DNA of 12,551 nt from an uncultured Ruminococcus sp. (GCA_947174085.1 CAMWHN010000028.1:1-12551), one strand, 5' to 3'; positions 1 through 7,575 are shown, numbered from the stretch's first letter. Notes: generated by a model from the sequence alone, not told the origin. Made by a program: numbers and translations.

Positions 1-11
1 ATCGTAAATAT

Positions 12-46
12 AAAAACAGGACAGCTTAAAAACTGTCCTGTTTTTT
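12..46 (-). terminator. Rho-independent terminator after the GH9-CBM4 cellulase gene
   Basis: A perfect 13-bp inverted repeat (arms 12-24 and 33-45) encloses an 8-nt loop, with a core of CAGGACAG/CTGTCCTG. Read leftward from the cellulase stop codon it ends in a T run, and the other strand has a T run too, so it may work in both directions. It begins about 22 bases past the stop codon at 68-70, as expected for the end of this transcript. Confidence 0.9.
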
Positions 47-67
47 AATTATAATAATTATCAAAAA

Positions 68-3000
68 TTATTTCTTAATTGGGCAATCTGATTGTTTAAT
101 CAGTTCTACAACTAATTGCATAACATTCAGAGCATCTGCCGGTGTAAGCTGTCCATCTACGTCAATATCACAATTCTTTTCGCCCTGCGCACTCATGGTA
201 TTATCTTTACCAAGAACTGTTCTGGTTACAAAAACAACGTCAGCGATAGAAACTTCATTATTTACGTCAGCGTCACCCCACAGAGTAACATCACCAGTAG
301 TTGGATCAGTTGGATCTGGTTTTTCTGGCTTATCACTACCAGCATTAGGACCTTCATCTTCTAAGAAAGAAGATACCCATACCAGAGGTGCATTCCAGTT
401 AATCGTAATTTCGTTTACAGACCATGCGTCATTCTGGTCATAGTAACATTTCTGTGGTGCAAGTTCACCAATCTTATAACCAGCACCTTGAATCATTGGG
501 TCGTTCATTGCAGAGTTAGGACCACCAGACAGACAACCAGATGGTGCATATGGCCAACCATCTTTCATTTGTGGACACCAGTATCTGTGGTGTGGGAAAT
601 CCGTTGTACTTGAACCCCAACCAGTTACATAAGAATTTTCCATTGCGTTTCTACCAAGCAGATAGTCAAAGGAAGATGCTGCACCGTTGAGATATTTCAC
701 ATCATTTGTCAAGTCATAAGCGTAGCCAAGTACAATTGCATTGTTTGCAACCATGGAGTTAGAACCCCAACCGTAAGCACCTACTAAGTCAACTGTAGTC
801 TCTTCATGGGAGTCACCAGAAATCTGAGTAATGGTTACAGAGTAATCTTGACCCTTGTAGTTTGTGCCATAACCGGATTCGTCTTCCACTTTTAGATAGA
901 AGTCAGCTGCAGCTTGAACTGCTTCTTTTACTTTCTTTGCTTCATCAGCACTGATCTTATCTTCATTCAAAGCCAATGACAATGTACCAAGAGATTCCAA
1001 AGTACCCCAAGTCCAAGATGTTGGGTCACCCTTGTTTTCGCCACCATACAGAGCTGTTGGAACAGTGAACGCATCTTTATAAGCTCTCATATCTGCACCA
1101 TATTCATCTTTACCACTTGTGATAAACAGCTCAGTAGATGCCCAATAGAATTCGTCAGATACACGAGTATCACCGTAAGGTCCGCCGCCCTTGTTCTGTT
1201 CCAAAGGTGCAAACATGTCATCTTTCGTGTAGTCGCCATCAGTTTCTTTATAAATATCGCCGTATTTGCTAGTAAATTCTTTCTTTGCTGCTGCATAAGC
1301 CTTTTCAGCCAAATCAAGATATTCCTGTGCCTTTGTAGCATCATAATCTTTTAACAGACGAGATAATTGCGCCCAAGATGCTGCTGCATTCAAAGTAGCT
1401 GCATAAGTAGCTGGTTTTACAATACGCTTTGGATTCTTAGTAGCAATAACTTTTTGATCAGTTTTATACTCATCTTCGATATATGGCATAACACCGAGAC
1501 CAGTCCATTTATAGTCATGCATTTTGTGATATACCATGCCATCTTCACGCATCATAGATTTAAAGAAATCAGCTTCCCACATCAATTCGTCCAGAATATC
1601 TGGAATGCTATTGCCTGCTTCAGGGATTTTTACAGTACCTGAATTATCAGCCCATTTTGCTGCATTGTCTGTTGCTAAAGCACGTTCATAAGTATTTGCA
1701 AGTGTCCACATGGAAACACCGCCGTTTACAACGTATTTACCATAGTCACCAGCATCATACCAACCACCTGTTACATCAATAGATTTAGAATAAGATGGTT
1801 CTGATGCATAAATAAATACCCATTCGTCAGAAACTTCAGCCGTATCAGGACTATGACCAGCTTTACGAGCCAATGTTAAACTACCAGTAGAATTGCTGGA
1901 AGAATGTCCCTTAGAGTCGGAAATATAAGCAGCTTCGATATCTGTACCAGAACGGTTCAAATAATAATAGTTCATAGCGTCTGTCAACAGACCATCATAA
2001 ATATTATCACCAATATCAAAACTCAAAGAAGTTACGCCATTTGCAGATACTGTATAGCCTGTGCCTGGAGTTTTCAATTCAGAGAAATCTAATTCCTGTA
2101 CAAATTCGCCAGCAGTTTTATCTTCCTTAGTTGCACTAGATGTACCAGTATATACAACATTACCGGAAGCATCTTTTACTTCAAATGTACTTGGAGCAGC
2201 ACCACTAGTCACAGTTAAAGTAGCTTTTTTATCCAAATTCGGATAGAAACCAACCTGATTCAGCACTAAACCAGTTTTTACTGTTTCTTCCTGTTTTGGA
2301 TAATTATCTTCATCACCGTCCATATCAATAAATACTAAGTTATCAAACTTGATGATTGTATCAGCTGGGAAGCAAGGACCTTCTGGTGTATACTGACCAT
2401 CACCACCAAAGTGGAATGTCCACTCAACAGTTTTCTTGCCTTCTGGAGGTGTTGTATTCTCCATAAAGCTCTTATCAATATAGAATTCATAGGATCTTGT
2501 TACCCAAGTTTTAGCTGGAATTGGTTCACTCTTCCACTTGTCCCAGCCTTGATAATAAGGTGTTTCCCAGTCGCTCTGGTTAGTTCCTGTTTCTTTACCG
2601 TTTTTAGTCTTTGCACCTTTCAGAGCAGTTTCTACATCAGCCATGGACATACCTGGTGTATATGTTTCAAAATCCAAGGTATTACCGTTGTTATGCCAAT
2701 ACTCAGCATCATCGTTTGTAACATCACCTAATTTTGCATAAACATTACCTTGATTTGTTGCATACACAGAATAAGTAATACGATACTTATGACCATAAGT
2801 AATAGACAAACCTCTGTGACGGAACTGACAGTCCCATCTGTCTTCACCATCGTTGGACGCACCACCAGGATTTTTAATTAAGATAGAATATACACCATCG
2901 CTAATTTCAAATGCCATTTCGCCGGTGCCGTTTTCGCAGATATGCCACGGCAGACCTGCACCGTTTTCAAATGTACCCTCGCCAAGCAGTTCGCCTGCTG

Positions 3001-3100
3001 AAGCAGTCAGGGTTGTAATAGAAGCTGCTGTTGCACTTGCTACCATAGCTAAGGCAGTAATGCTAGATGCTAACTTCTTACCAAATTTTGACTTGCGCAT
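68..3100 (-). CDS. Secreted cellulosomal GH9 cellulase: CBM4-like, Ig-like, GH9, dockerin
   Basis: This is a 1010-residue secreted endo- or exo-acting beta-1,4-glucanase for cellulose. The first 35 or so residues (MRKSKFGKKLASS, then an Ala-rich core) form a signal peptide. Residues about 38-262 look like a CBM4-type cellulose-binding module, about 272-365 like the Ig-like domain that precedes many GH9 catalytic domains, and about 370-915 like GH9. The GWYDAGDYGK motif supplies Asp449 and Asp452 (base side), PHHR lies at 836-839, and NEITINWNAP places the probable acid Glu at 897. After a Pro/Asp/Thr linker, a dockerin (about 940-1002) carries two Ca loops, GDADVNNEVSIAD and DIDVDGQLTPAD. The start is the ATG at 3100, because GGAGGG lies 7 nt before it; the upstream ATG at 3115 overlaps that site. 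No residue expected for activity appears missing. It lies downstream of the other GH9 gene and has its own promoter. Confidence 0.95.
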   Translation of the reverse strand: MRKSKFGKKLASSITALAMVASATAASITTLTASAGELLGEGTFENGAGLPWHICENGTGEMAFEISDGVYSILIKNPGGASNDGEDRWDCQFRHRGLSITYGHKYRITYSVYATNQGNVYAKLGDVTNDDAEYWHNNGNTLDFETYTPGMSMADVETALKGAKTKNGKETGTNQSDWETPYYQGWDKWKSEPIPAKTWVTRSYEFYIDKSFMENTTPPEGKKTVEWTFHFGGDGQYTPEGPCFPADTIIKFDNLVFIDMDGDEDNYPKQEETVKTGLVLNQVGFYPNLDKKATLTVTSGAAPSTFEVKDASGNVVYTGTSSATKEDKTAGEFVQELDFSELKTPGTGYTVSANGVTSLSFDIGDNIYDGLLTDAMNYYYLNRSGTDIEAAYISDSKGHSSSNSTGSLTLARKAGHSPDTAEVSDEWVFIYASEPSYSKSIDVTGGWYDAGDYGKYVVNGGVSMWTLANTYERALATDNAAKWADNSGTVKIPEAGNSIPDILDELMWEADFFKSMMREDGMVYHKMHDYKWTGLGVMPYIEDEYKTDQKVIATKNPKRIVKPATYAATLNAAASWAQLSRLLKDYDATKAQEYLDLAEKAYAAAKKEFTSKYGDIYKETDGDYTKDDMFAPLEQNKGGGPYGDTRVSDEFYWASTELFITSGKDEYGADMRAYKDAFTVPTALYGGENKGDPTSWTWGTLESLGTLSLALNEDKISADEAKKVKEAVQAAADFYLKVEDESGYGTNYKGQDYSVTITQISGDSHEETTVDLVGAYGWGSNSMVANNAIVLGYAYDLTNDVKYLNGAASSFDYLLGRNAMENSYVTGWGSSTTDFPHHRYWCPQMKDGWPYAPSGCLSGGPNSAMNDPMIQGAGYKIGELAPQKCYYDQNDAWSVNEITINWNAPLVWVSSFLEDEGPNAGSDKPEKPDPTDPTTGDVTLWGDADVNNEVSIADVVFVTRTVLGKDNTMSAQGEKNCDIDVDGQLTPADALNVMQLVVELIKQSDCPIKK

Positions 3101-3107
3101 TGGTTTA

Positions 3108-3113
3108 CCCTCC
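3108..3113 (-). promoter_or_regulatory. Ribosome binding site that fixes the start of the GH9-CBM4 gene
   Basis: On the minus strand GGAGGG sits 7 nt before the ATG at 3100. The in-frame ATG at 3115 shares bases with this site, so it cannot use it. The start giving MRKSKF is therefore preferred, removing five residues (MEGKP) that also fit poorly ahead of the positively charged signal-peptide start. Confidence 0.85.
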
Positions 3114-3222
3114 ATTAATAATAATTTTATTTATTACACTAGCTGTGCAAGCCGGCGTAATATACAATTCGTTTTACAAGATATTTCACACAGAATTTTC
3201 ATGCAAAAAACCTTCTAGCTCT

Positions 3223-3251
3223 ATTATAGTATATTTGTACAAAAAAGTAAA
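3223..3251 (-). promoter_or_regulatory. Sigma-A type promoter for the GH9-CBM4 gene
   Basis: On the minus strand TTTACT (3246-3251) and TATAAT (3223-3228) are 17 bp apart. The start of transcription would be near 3216, leaving an untranslated leader of about 115 nt. The gap 3101-3323 between the two cellulase genes holds this promoter and AT-rich sequence. I see no clear hairpin terminator behind the upstream gene, so some read-through from it is likely. Confidence 0.75.
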
Positions 3252-3323
3252 GCGTTTTTTGAAAATTTGGCATTTAATCTAAATTCCGAACAAACTTTTT
3301 AGCTATTTTTCACATTTTTTTCA

Positions 3324-5660
3324 TTATTTTTCTGCAACAACAGGGAGATTATCAATTAACCCTACAACATAACTCATAATATTTAAAGCATCTGCTGGTT
3401 TTACATAACCATCTAAATCAACATCAGCTTTTTTATACTGTTCGTCTGTTGCTGTGTCTTTGCCTAAGACAATTCTTGTTGCAAAAACAACATCGGCAAT
3501 CGTTACTTCATTATCTCCTGTAACATCACCATAGATAATACCTGTACTTGTATTTTCTGTTGTTTCGCTCGTATCCTGTGAGTCACCAGGCTTTTCTGTA
3601 GGTGTTACATCACTAGGCTTTGTGCCGTCCGGTTCAATTCCGTAAATTAGTGTATCGCCATCATACATTGTAATATATGGTGTAACAGCTTCTGGAGTTT
3701 TCAGCAAATCCTGTCCGCCCTCTTGTAAACCTTTAAACGAATAGTCATTTTCAGGATTCCACATACCCGCTGTACTCTGTCCATTAATGCTGTCTGGAAT
3801 TGCAATTCTAATCTGCGCTTCTGCACGGTGTTCTGACTGTCCAGTAGGCATAACAACACTACCATCATTAAAGCTTATTTTTATATAATAAATATTGCCG
3901 TCATACTGAATTGGCTTTGAAATAGACAATGCTCCCTCGTCACTTGCATGTTGGTCATAACCGATAGTTGCTGTAATATCATCAATAGATAATCCAGCCT
4001 CTAAAATTTCACTGACATCAAAATAATAATTATAAGACAAGTCTTTTACAGTTCTTGCTGGCCATGCCGTATGATTCATAGCCCAAACCTGAATTTGTGT
4101 ATAATTAGATTGATTTTGCTGAATGACAGCGGCAACTTCAAATTCATTCCATTTAGGTGTTTCTTTTTCTGGGAAATCTTTCAGAATTTCACCACCATAA
4201 TCATCAACCATTGCACACAAGCAAGCCGTATACCCTGCGTTGTAATCTATGGCAACTTCCGAAAACTGATAAGCACCAACTTCATCTGTAAAACTACCAT
4301 CTTTTTCAGGTCCACCTTCTAATGCACCATATAGCGTATGGGCATATTCTGTCTGCCAACCCTCTGCATCTTCTTCACTTAAGCCTAAGCTCTGCCAATG
4401 GTCATCATGAATACCAGAAGCTGTTCTATGATGGAAAGTTTTGGGATTATTTTCGCCCATGCCCTGTACATAACTCATGTTCAAAGCATTATCACCAAAA
4501 GCATAATTCATTTGGCTATCTGCAAAATCATCATATTTTTTCTTATAAGTTTCATCATCTGCAAATAATGTATCAGCGGCAACTTTTGCAAGAAATGCTG
4601 TAGTAGTCGCATGTCTCAAACTGCCCCATTGGAACAGCCATGCAAGACCGTCCGGTGTATAGCTAACTTGTTTACCGCCATAGCCTGTTGTCCAATATTC
4701 CAAATGCTTTTTAAACTGGTCTTTCCATTTAGAATCACCTGTATTCAGAGCATATAATAACATACCGCCTTGCATGGTATCGTCCCAACAATGCCCCCAA
4801 GTGAATTTCATTTCATCTGATTGTTCTTCTTTGCCGAGATTATTCATATATTCTTTTTCGCATTTGTCTAAATACGCTTGTTCACCAGTTGCCATATACA
4901 AGAAATTTGCGGCAAAAAATAAATCATCATAAAAAGTCGTTGGCTTATAGTAAGTATGTTCTTTTTCGTCATTCACGCCAGTTTCTCTCACAGTATCCGC
5001 ACGTTTAAATAAATCTTTTGCATGTGTCAAATATTCTTCTGCTTTTTTAGAATCAGAATCTTTGAATACAATATAGCCAGCCGCTAATGCCGCTGCCATT
5101 TGAGCATTAATACTGCTGTCTTCACAAGTATAAAATGGTCTTGCGTCATCACCTGTAGTCAGCTTATATTTATTCATATAAACTTCCGCACTGCCCCACC
5201 ATTGATGGTCAAAACCATCACCAATCATATAAACAACAGAATCGCCTAAATCACAATTTACCAGATAATCCAAACCAAATGCAAGATTATTTTTATATAA
5301 TTCTTCCATACCGGCTTTTTTTACAGCGTCTTCATACTGCATATAGCCCCATGCAAGCAAAGTCGCAGAATAGGCATTTGTCAACGCAAATTTAAAATGG
5401 TCACCTGCATCAAACCAACCGCCTTGCACTTCGTCCGTCAGCATAGAGTCTCCTCGCCAAGTAACCATATTCCATTCTGGTAGTTTACCAGATTGCTGAA
5501 CCTCATAGAAAAACATAGATTTCTGGAGAGCTTCCGCATAATTATAATTACCTTTTTCTGCTTTTGCCGTCATTGATGTTGTAGATACTGTCTGTAACGG
5601 CGTACTGATTGCAGTGGCACACATCGTTAAACTTGCAATCCATGCTAGTATTTTCTTCAT
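3324..5660 (-). CDS. Secreted cellulosomal GH9 endoglucanase: GH9, CBM3c-like, dockerin
   Basis: This 778-residue protein has the GH9-CBM3c plan typical of processive endoglucanases, in which the fused CBM3c extends the active cleft and feeds in a single cellulose chain. The signal peptide is MKKILAWIASLTMCATA and on to an AKA site near residue 34. GH9 spans about 38-490: GGWFDAGDHFKF supplies Asp84 and Asp87, FHHR lies at 409-412, and SEVAIDYNAG gives the acid Glu468. The CBM3-like module covers about 503-655 and includes MWNPENDYSFKGL. A Thr/Ser/Glu linker leads to a dockerin (about 709-770) with loops DVTGDNEVTIAD and DVDLDGYVKPAD. AAAGGAG lies 7 nt before the ATG. It is the upstream gene of the pair and has a perfect consensus promoter. 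The processive mode is inferred from domain order alone. Confidence 0.95.
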   Translation of the reverse strand: MKKILAWIASLTMCATAISTPLQTVSTTSMTAKAEKGNYNYAEALQKSMFFYEVQQSGKLPEWNMVTWRGDSMLTDEVQGGWFDAGDHFKFALTNAYSATLLAWGYMQYEDAVKKAGMEELYKNNLAFGLDYLVNCDLGDSVVYMIGDGFDHQWWGSAEVYMNKYKLTTGDDARPFYTCEDSSINAQMAAALAAGYIVFKDSDSKKAEEYLTHAKDLFKRADTVRETGVNDEKEHTYYKPTTFYDDLFFAANFLYMATGEQAYLDKCEKEYMNNLGKEEQSDEMKFTWGHCWDDTMQGGMLLYALNTGDSKWKDQFKKHLEYWTTGYGGKQVSYTPDGLAWLFQWGSLRHATTTAFLAKVAADTLFADDETYKKKYDDFADSQMNYAFGDNALNMSYVQGMGENNPKTFHHRTASGIHDDHWQSLGLSEEDAEGWQTEYAHTLYGALEGGPEKDGSFTDEVGAYQFSEVAIDYNAGYTACLCAMVDDYGGEILKDFPEKETPKWNEFEVAAVIQQNQSNYTQIQVWAMNHTAWPARTVKDLSYNYYFDVSEILEAGLSIDDITATIGYDQHASDEGALSISKPIQYDGNIYYIKISFNDGSVVMPTGQSEHRAEAQIRIAIPDSINGQSTAGMWNPENDYSFKGLQEGGQDLLKTPEAVTPYITMYDGDTLIYGIEPDGTKPSDVTPTEKPGDSQDTSETTENTSTGIIYGDVTGDNEVTIADVVFATRIVLGKDTATDEQYKKADVDLDGYVKPADALNIMSYVVGLIDNLPVVAEK

Positions 5661-5696
5661 AAAAATTCTCCTTTCAAGCTAATAATAGATAATTTA

Positions 5697-5725
5697 ATTA
5701 TACAATAATTTTTATTATTTGTCAA
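5697..5725 (-). promoter_or_regulatory. Perfect consensus sigma-A promoter for the GH9-CBM3c gene
   Basis: On the minus strand TTGACA (5720-5725) and TATAAT (5697-5702) are separated by exactly 17 bp. Transcription would start near 5690, about 30 nt before the ATG at 5660. Both hexamers match consensus fully, so basal expression should be strong unless a regulator acts. The inverted repeats further upstream are candidate sites for such control. Confidence 0.9.
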
Positions 5726-5784
5726 GTATATTAAACAAAAAAACCCACGCAAATCAATTTTATTAATAAATAAATTTAAGTAAT

Positions 5785-5809
5785 AGTGATTAAAATCATT
5801 TTAATCACT
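5785..5809. repeat. Perfect 11-bp inverted repeat upstream of the cellulase promoter
   Basis: The arms AGTGATTAAAA and TTTTAATCACT flank TCA. It lies about 60 bp upstream of the -35 box of the GH9-CBM3c gene. No T run follows directly on either strand, so a protein-binding site is more likely than a terminator. The binding protein is unknown. Confidence 0.6.
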
Positions 5810-5893
5810 TAGAGGTAGTTTTTTCAGCAGTTTTTACTCGTCCAATTTGTGAAAATGCCAGTAAACTATTTCGCATAACGCTTGTTATTTTAA

Positions 5894-5920
5894 AAATTGA
5901 TTTCCGTGACAAATCAATTT
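5894..5920. repeat. Inverted repeat AAATTGATTT/AAATCAATTT, with a third copy nearby
   Basis: Perfect 10-bp arms (5894-5903 and 5911-5920) flank CCGTGAC. The same AAATCAATTT occurs again at 5751-5760, about 25 bp upstream of the cellulase -35 box. Three copies in 170 bp, in an AT-rich context, could be binding sites or chance. Confidence 0.5.
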
Positions 5921-6019
5921 GTAATATAATAATAGAAGAGGAAATTGTTCCAGCTTTCGTCAATTCCGCTGTCAAGTCTTTTTTTAAGCATAGTAAAATT
6001 TTCTTTTAATCAAAAGGTG

Positions 6020-6034
6020 GTAACGTTTCGTTAC
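6020..6034. repeat. Short operator-like palindrome GTAACG-TTT-CGTTAC
   Basis: Perfect 6-bp arms flank TTT. The form resembles a small repressor operator, but no adjacent gene is left intact to regulate: an insertion sequence begins 53 bp later. The role is unknown. Confidence 0.35.
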
Positions 6035-6077
6035 ATTATCATTGTGTGTTGTAATTGTAATTTGTTCAAATCTATTA

Positions 6078-6087
6078 AAAGAAATAA
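6078..6087. repeat. Left copy of 10-bp target-site duplication
   Basis: AAAGAAATAA lies directly outside the left terminal repeat and is repeated exactly at 7326-7335 outside the right one. A duplication of about 8-10 bp is usual for ISAs1-family transposition. Confidence 0.9.
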
Positions 6088-6123
6088 CACGGTATTTCAA
6101 CGAGTAAACAAATTATGAACAAA
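6088..6123 (+). repeat. Left terminal inverted repeat of the insertion sequence
   Basis: It matches the reverse complement of 7290-7325 at 34 of 36 positions, with differences at 6106 and 6109. Confidence 0.9.
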
Positions 6124-6184
6124 ACAAGACAAAGCAGGGATTTCATGGTATCATAAAAAAACAGCAAAAGGAGCAAGATAAACC

Positions 6185-7300
6185 ATGAAAAAACTTAGTC
6201 TGGAAGAAGTGTTAAAAGGAATAGAAGATAGCCGACGTTCAAATAGCGTAATATATCCTCTTCATGAAATATTGTTTATTATGTTGATTGCAGTCCTATG
6301 CGGAGCAACATCCTATGCAAGAATAAAAATGTTCGCAAACAAGAAAAAAGAATGATTTCAGAAATATCTGAAACTTGAAAACGGAACACCTGATGCGAAT
6401 ACATTCAGATATATCCTTATGAAAATAACGCCCGAAAAGATACATTCTCTGTTTGCCAAGTGGATGAAAACGATGATCCCTCAAGTAAAGGGCGTTGCTG
6501 CAATCAATGGCAAACAGGCACGCAGAACCGGAGATGAGAAAAAACGTCCATTACATGTTGTAAGTGCATTCTCACAAGAATATGGGCTTGTCAGCTTGCA
6601 TGCGAAAAAAAAGCAACGAAATAACAGCAATATCAAAACTTCTCGAAATACTTGAGATAATAGGCTGTATTGTGACAATTGATGCTATGGGTACGCAAAC
6701 TGAAATTGCAAAGAAAATATGTTCGAAAAATGCAGACTACATTCTTGCATTAAAAAGTAATCAGCCAAATCTGTATGATGATGTAAAGCTGTTTATGGAC
6801 GAATATTGTAAGGATGCAGAAGCGAAATCAAAAGATATTTACGCATATACAATAGATAATTCACATAGCAAACTGGAAAAGAGAGAATACTTTGTTTGTA
6901 ATGATATTGGCTGGCTTGCTAATCGTGAAAATGGACTGATATTCATGGAATTGGCATGATTGTTGCCAGAATTGAAGAAAATGGTCAAATATCTGAGCAG
7001 CGGCATTATTTCATTTACAGCTGCAAAAATTTGAATGCAGCACAACTCATGAAAGCCAAACGGAATCATTGGAGTATTGAAAATTCTCTTCATTGGGTTC
7101 TAGATATAGCTTTCAGAGAAGATGAATCCAGAACGAGAAAGGACTATTCTGCTGAGAATTTTAACATTTTACGTCATCTTGCCTACAATATCTTAACATC
7201 TAATAAATCTTTTAAAGGCAGTTTTCCTGATAAGCAATTCATGTATATGCCCGATTCCAATTATCTCGATACCATCATTTCCAATTGGCTTTGTTCATAA
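6185..7300 (+). pseudogene. ISAs1-family transposase, broken by a stop, two frameshifts and D-to-N
   Basis: The gene would encode about 371 residues, the usual length, starting at the ATG at 6185 with AAAAGGAG upstream. Four lesions are visible. (1) TGA at 6353-6355 where the family commonly has Trp (context KKKE-stop-FQKYLKLENG). (2) A frame change at the A8 run 6605-6612, restored downstream as KSNEITAI; this is one extra A or a small 3n+2 deletion, since the family usually has a few more residues there. (3) A one-base loss near 6932, because an added T restores ENWTDIHGIGMIVARIEENG. (4) INGKQARRT at 6503-6529 where IDGK is expected, so the first catalytic Asp is Asn (AAT 6506-6508). The second Asp (IDAMG) and the Glu in HWSIENSLHW are kept. 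It cannot yield active enzyme as read. Confidence 0.93.
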
Positions 7301-7325
7301 TTTATTCACTCGTTGAAATACCGTG
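7290..7325 (-). repeat. Right terminal inverted repeat of the insertion sequence
   Basis: It is the reverse complement of 6088-6123 with two mismatches. The transposase stop codon (7298-7300) falls within it. Confidence 0.9.
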
Positions 7326-7335
7326 AAAGAAATAA
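7326..7335. repeat. Right copy of 10-bp target-site duplication
   Basis: AAAGAAATAA is identical to 6078-6087. An exact duplication suggests a fairly recent insertion that has not recombined since. Confidence 0.9.
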
Positions 7336-7344
7336 AAAAACCTA

Positions 7345-7373
7345 TTGACAAACTGGAAATCTTATGTTAAAAT
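7345..7373 (+). promoter_or_regulatory. Forward sigma-A promoter reading into the accessory genes
   Basis: TTGACA (7345-7350) and TAAAAT (7368-7373) are 17 bp apart, so transcription should begin near 7380. It starts 10 bp after the target duplication, so the insertion sequence just missed it. It is the only good forward promoter I find before the small gene, the GIY-YIG segment and the ATPase gene. Confidence 0.8.
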
Positions 7374-7397
7374 ATAATCAGAGCATATCACTCACCG

Positions 7398-7428
7398 GTA
7401 TAAACAAACCTAGGAAACTTGTTTATAC
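7398..7428. repeat. 10-bp inverted repeat in the overlap of the two opposing transcripts
   Basis: Perfect arms GTATAAACAA and TTGTTTATAC flank 11 nt containing CCTAGG. It can fold in RNA from either strand. It could be the loop that starts pairing between sense and antisense RNA or, as DNA, a repressor site about 25 bp after the forward -10 box. Confidence 0.65.
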
Positions 7429-7491
7429 TACTAAAACAAAAGTTAGAGTAAGTAACTTCTGAATAGTTTGCAAGCAATACGCCCAAATGTT
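7398..7491 (-). ncRNA. Candidate antisense RNA against the leader
   Basis: A perfect consensus minus-strand promoter at 7498-7526 should start RNA near 7491, running left across the forward leader. No gene lies on this strand before the dead insertion sequence, so a non-coding antisense RNA is the simplest product. The 3' end is not defined: the hairpin at 7398-7428 is the first strong structure but has no T run after it. It would cover the proposed antiterminator at 7465-7472. Confidence 0.45.
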
Positions 7492-7497
7492 ATATTT

Positions 7498-7526
7498 ATT
7501 ATAGCATAAGCGGTTGTATTTGTCAA
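7498..7526 (-). promoter_or_regulatory. Perfect consensus minus-strand promoter facing the forward leader
   Basis: On the minus strand TTGACA (7521-7526) and TATAAT (7498-7503) are exactly 17 bp apart. It is stronger on paper than the opposing forward promoter, as is usual for antisense regulators of plasmid copy number. It drives no reading frame. Confidence 0.85.
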
Positions 7527-7545
7527 GCATATTTTTAAGATTTCT

Positions 7546-7575
7546 ACTGCAAAACTTTTGTTCTTGCAGTTTTTT
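7546..7575 (+). terminator. Leader terminator / candidate attenuator
   Basis: Arms ACTGCAA (7546-7552) and TTGCAGT (7564-7570) enclose 11 nt and are followed by T6 (7570-7575). It sits after the forward promoter and before the first ribosome site (about 7622-7630), so transcripts must pass it to reach the genes. The stem is only 7 bp, compatible with regulated rather than complete termination. Confidence 0.75.

Larger units (their letters stand above)
5726..6087. other. Gene-free stretch between cellulase promoter and insertion sequence
   Basis: I see no supported coding region on either strand. The stretch holds three inverted repeats (5785-5809, 5894-5920 and 6020-6034), listed separately. 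The left edge of the accessory element probably lies somewhere here, but no attachment-site core can be picked out because the other end of the element is outside the window. Confidence 0.6.
6088..7325 (+). mobile_element. ISAs1-family insertion sequence, complete ends, dead transposase
   Basis: A 1238-bp element is bounded by near-identical terminal inverted repeats of about 36 bp with two mismatches, beginning CACGGTATTTCAACGAG, and by an exact 10-bp target duplication. It contains one transposase reading frame on the plus strand whose stop codon lies inside the right repeat. The length, ends, duplication size and transposase motifs (SNEITAI, VTIDAMG, HWSIENSLHW) fit the ISAs1 family. It landed just upstream of the forward promoter at 7345 and so separates the accessory genes from what lay to the left. 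The broken transposase means it could move only with help from an intact relative. Confidence 0.93.
7380..7575 (+). ncRNA. Candidate untranslated leader or attenuator RNA of the replication genes
   Basis: The forward promoter, a terminator at 7546-7575 and no supported reading frame between them define a leader of about 195 nt. Within it are an inverted repeat at 7398-7428, a small hairpin AAGTTA/TAACTT (7440-7458), and AGTTTGCA (7465-7472). The last can pair, with one bulge, with TGCAAAACT (7548-7556) in the terminator's 5' arm and so could act as an antiterminator. An opposing promoter makes RNA complementary to the leader's first ~110 nt. This is the arrangement known from antisense-attenuated rep genes such as pIP501 and pT181. 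RNA ends and function are inferred. Confidence 0.5.

Noticed and set aside
3101..3115. Upstream ATG at 3115 as the start of the GH9-CBM4 gene
   Set aside because: It overlaps the GGAGGG ribosome site that serves the ATG at 3100.
3252..3323. Terminator between the two cellulase genes
   Set aside because: The stretch is AT-rich with T runs but has no stem longer than about 5 bp.
5785..5809. Terminator at the 11-bp palindrome
   Set aside because: No T run directly follows either arm and no gene ends next to it.
5921..5930. Plus-strand TATAAT near 5925 as a promoter
   Set aside because: No acceptable -35 hexamer lies 16-18 bp upstream and no gene follows before the insertion sequence.
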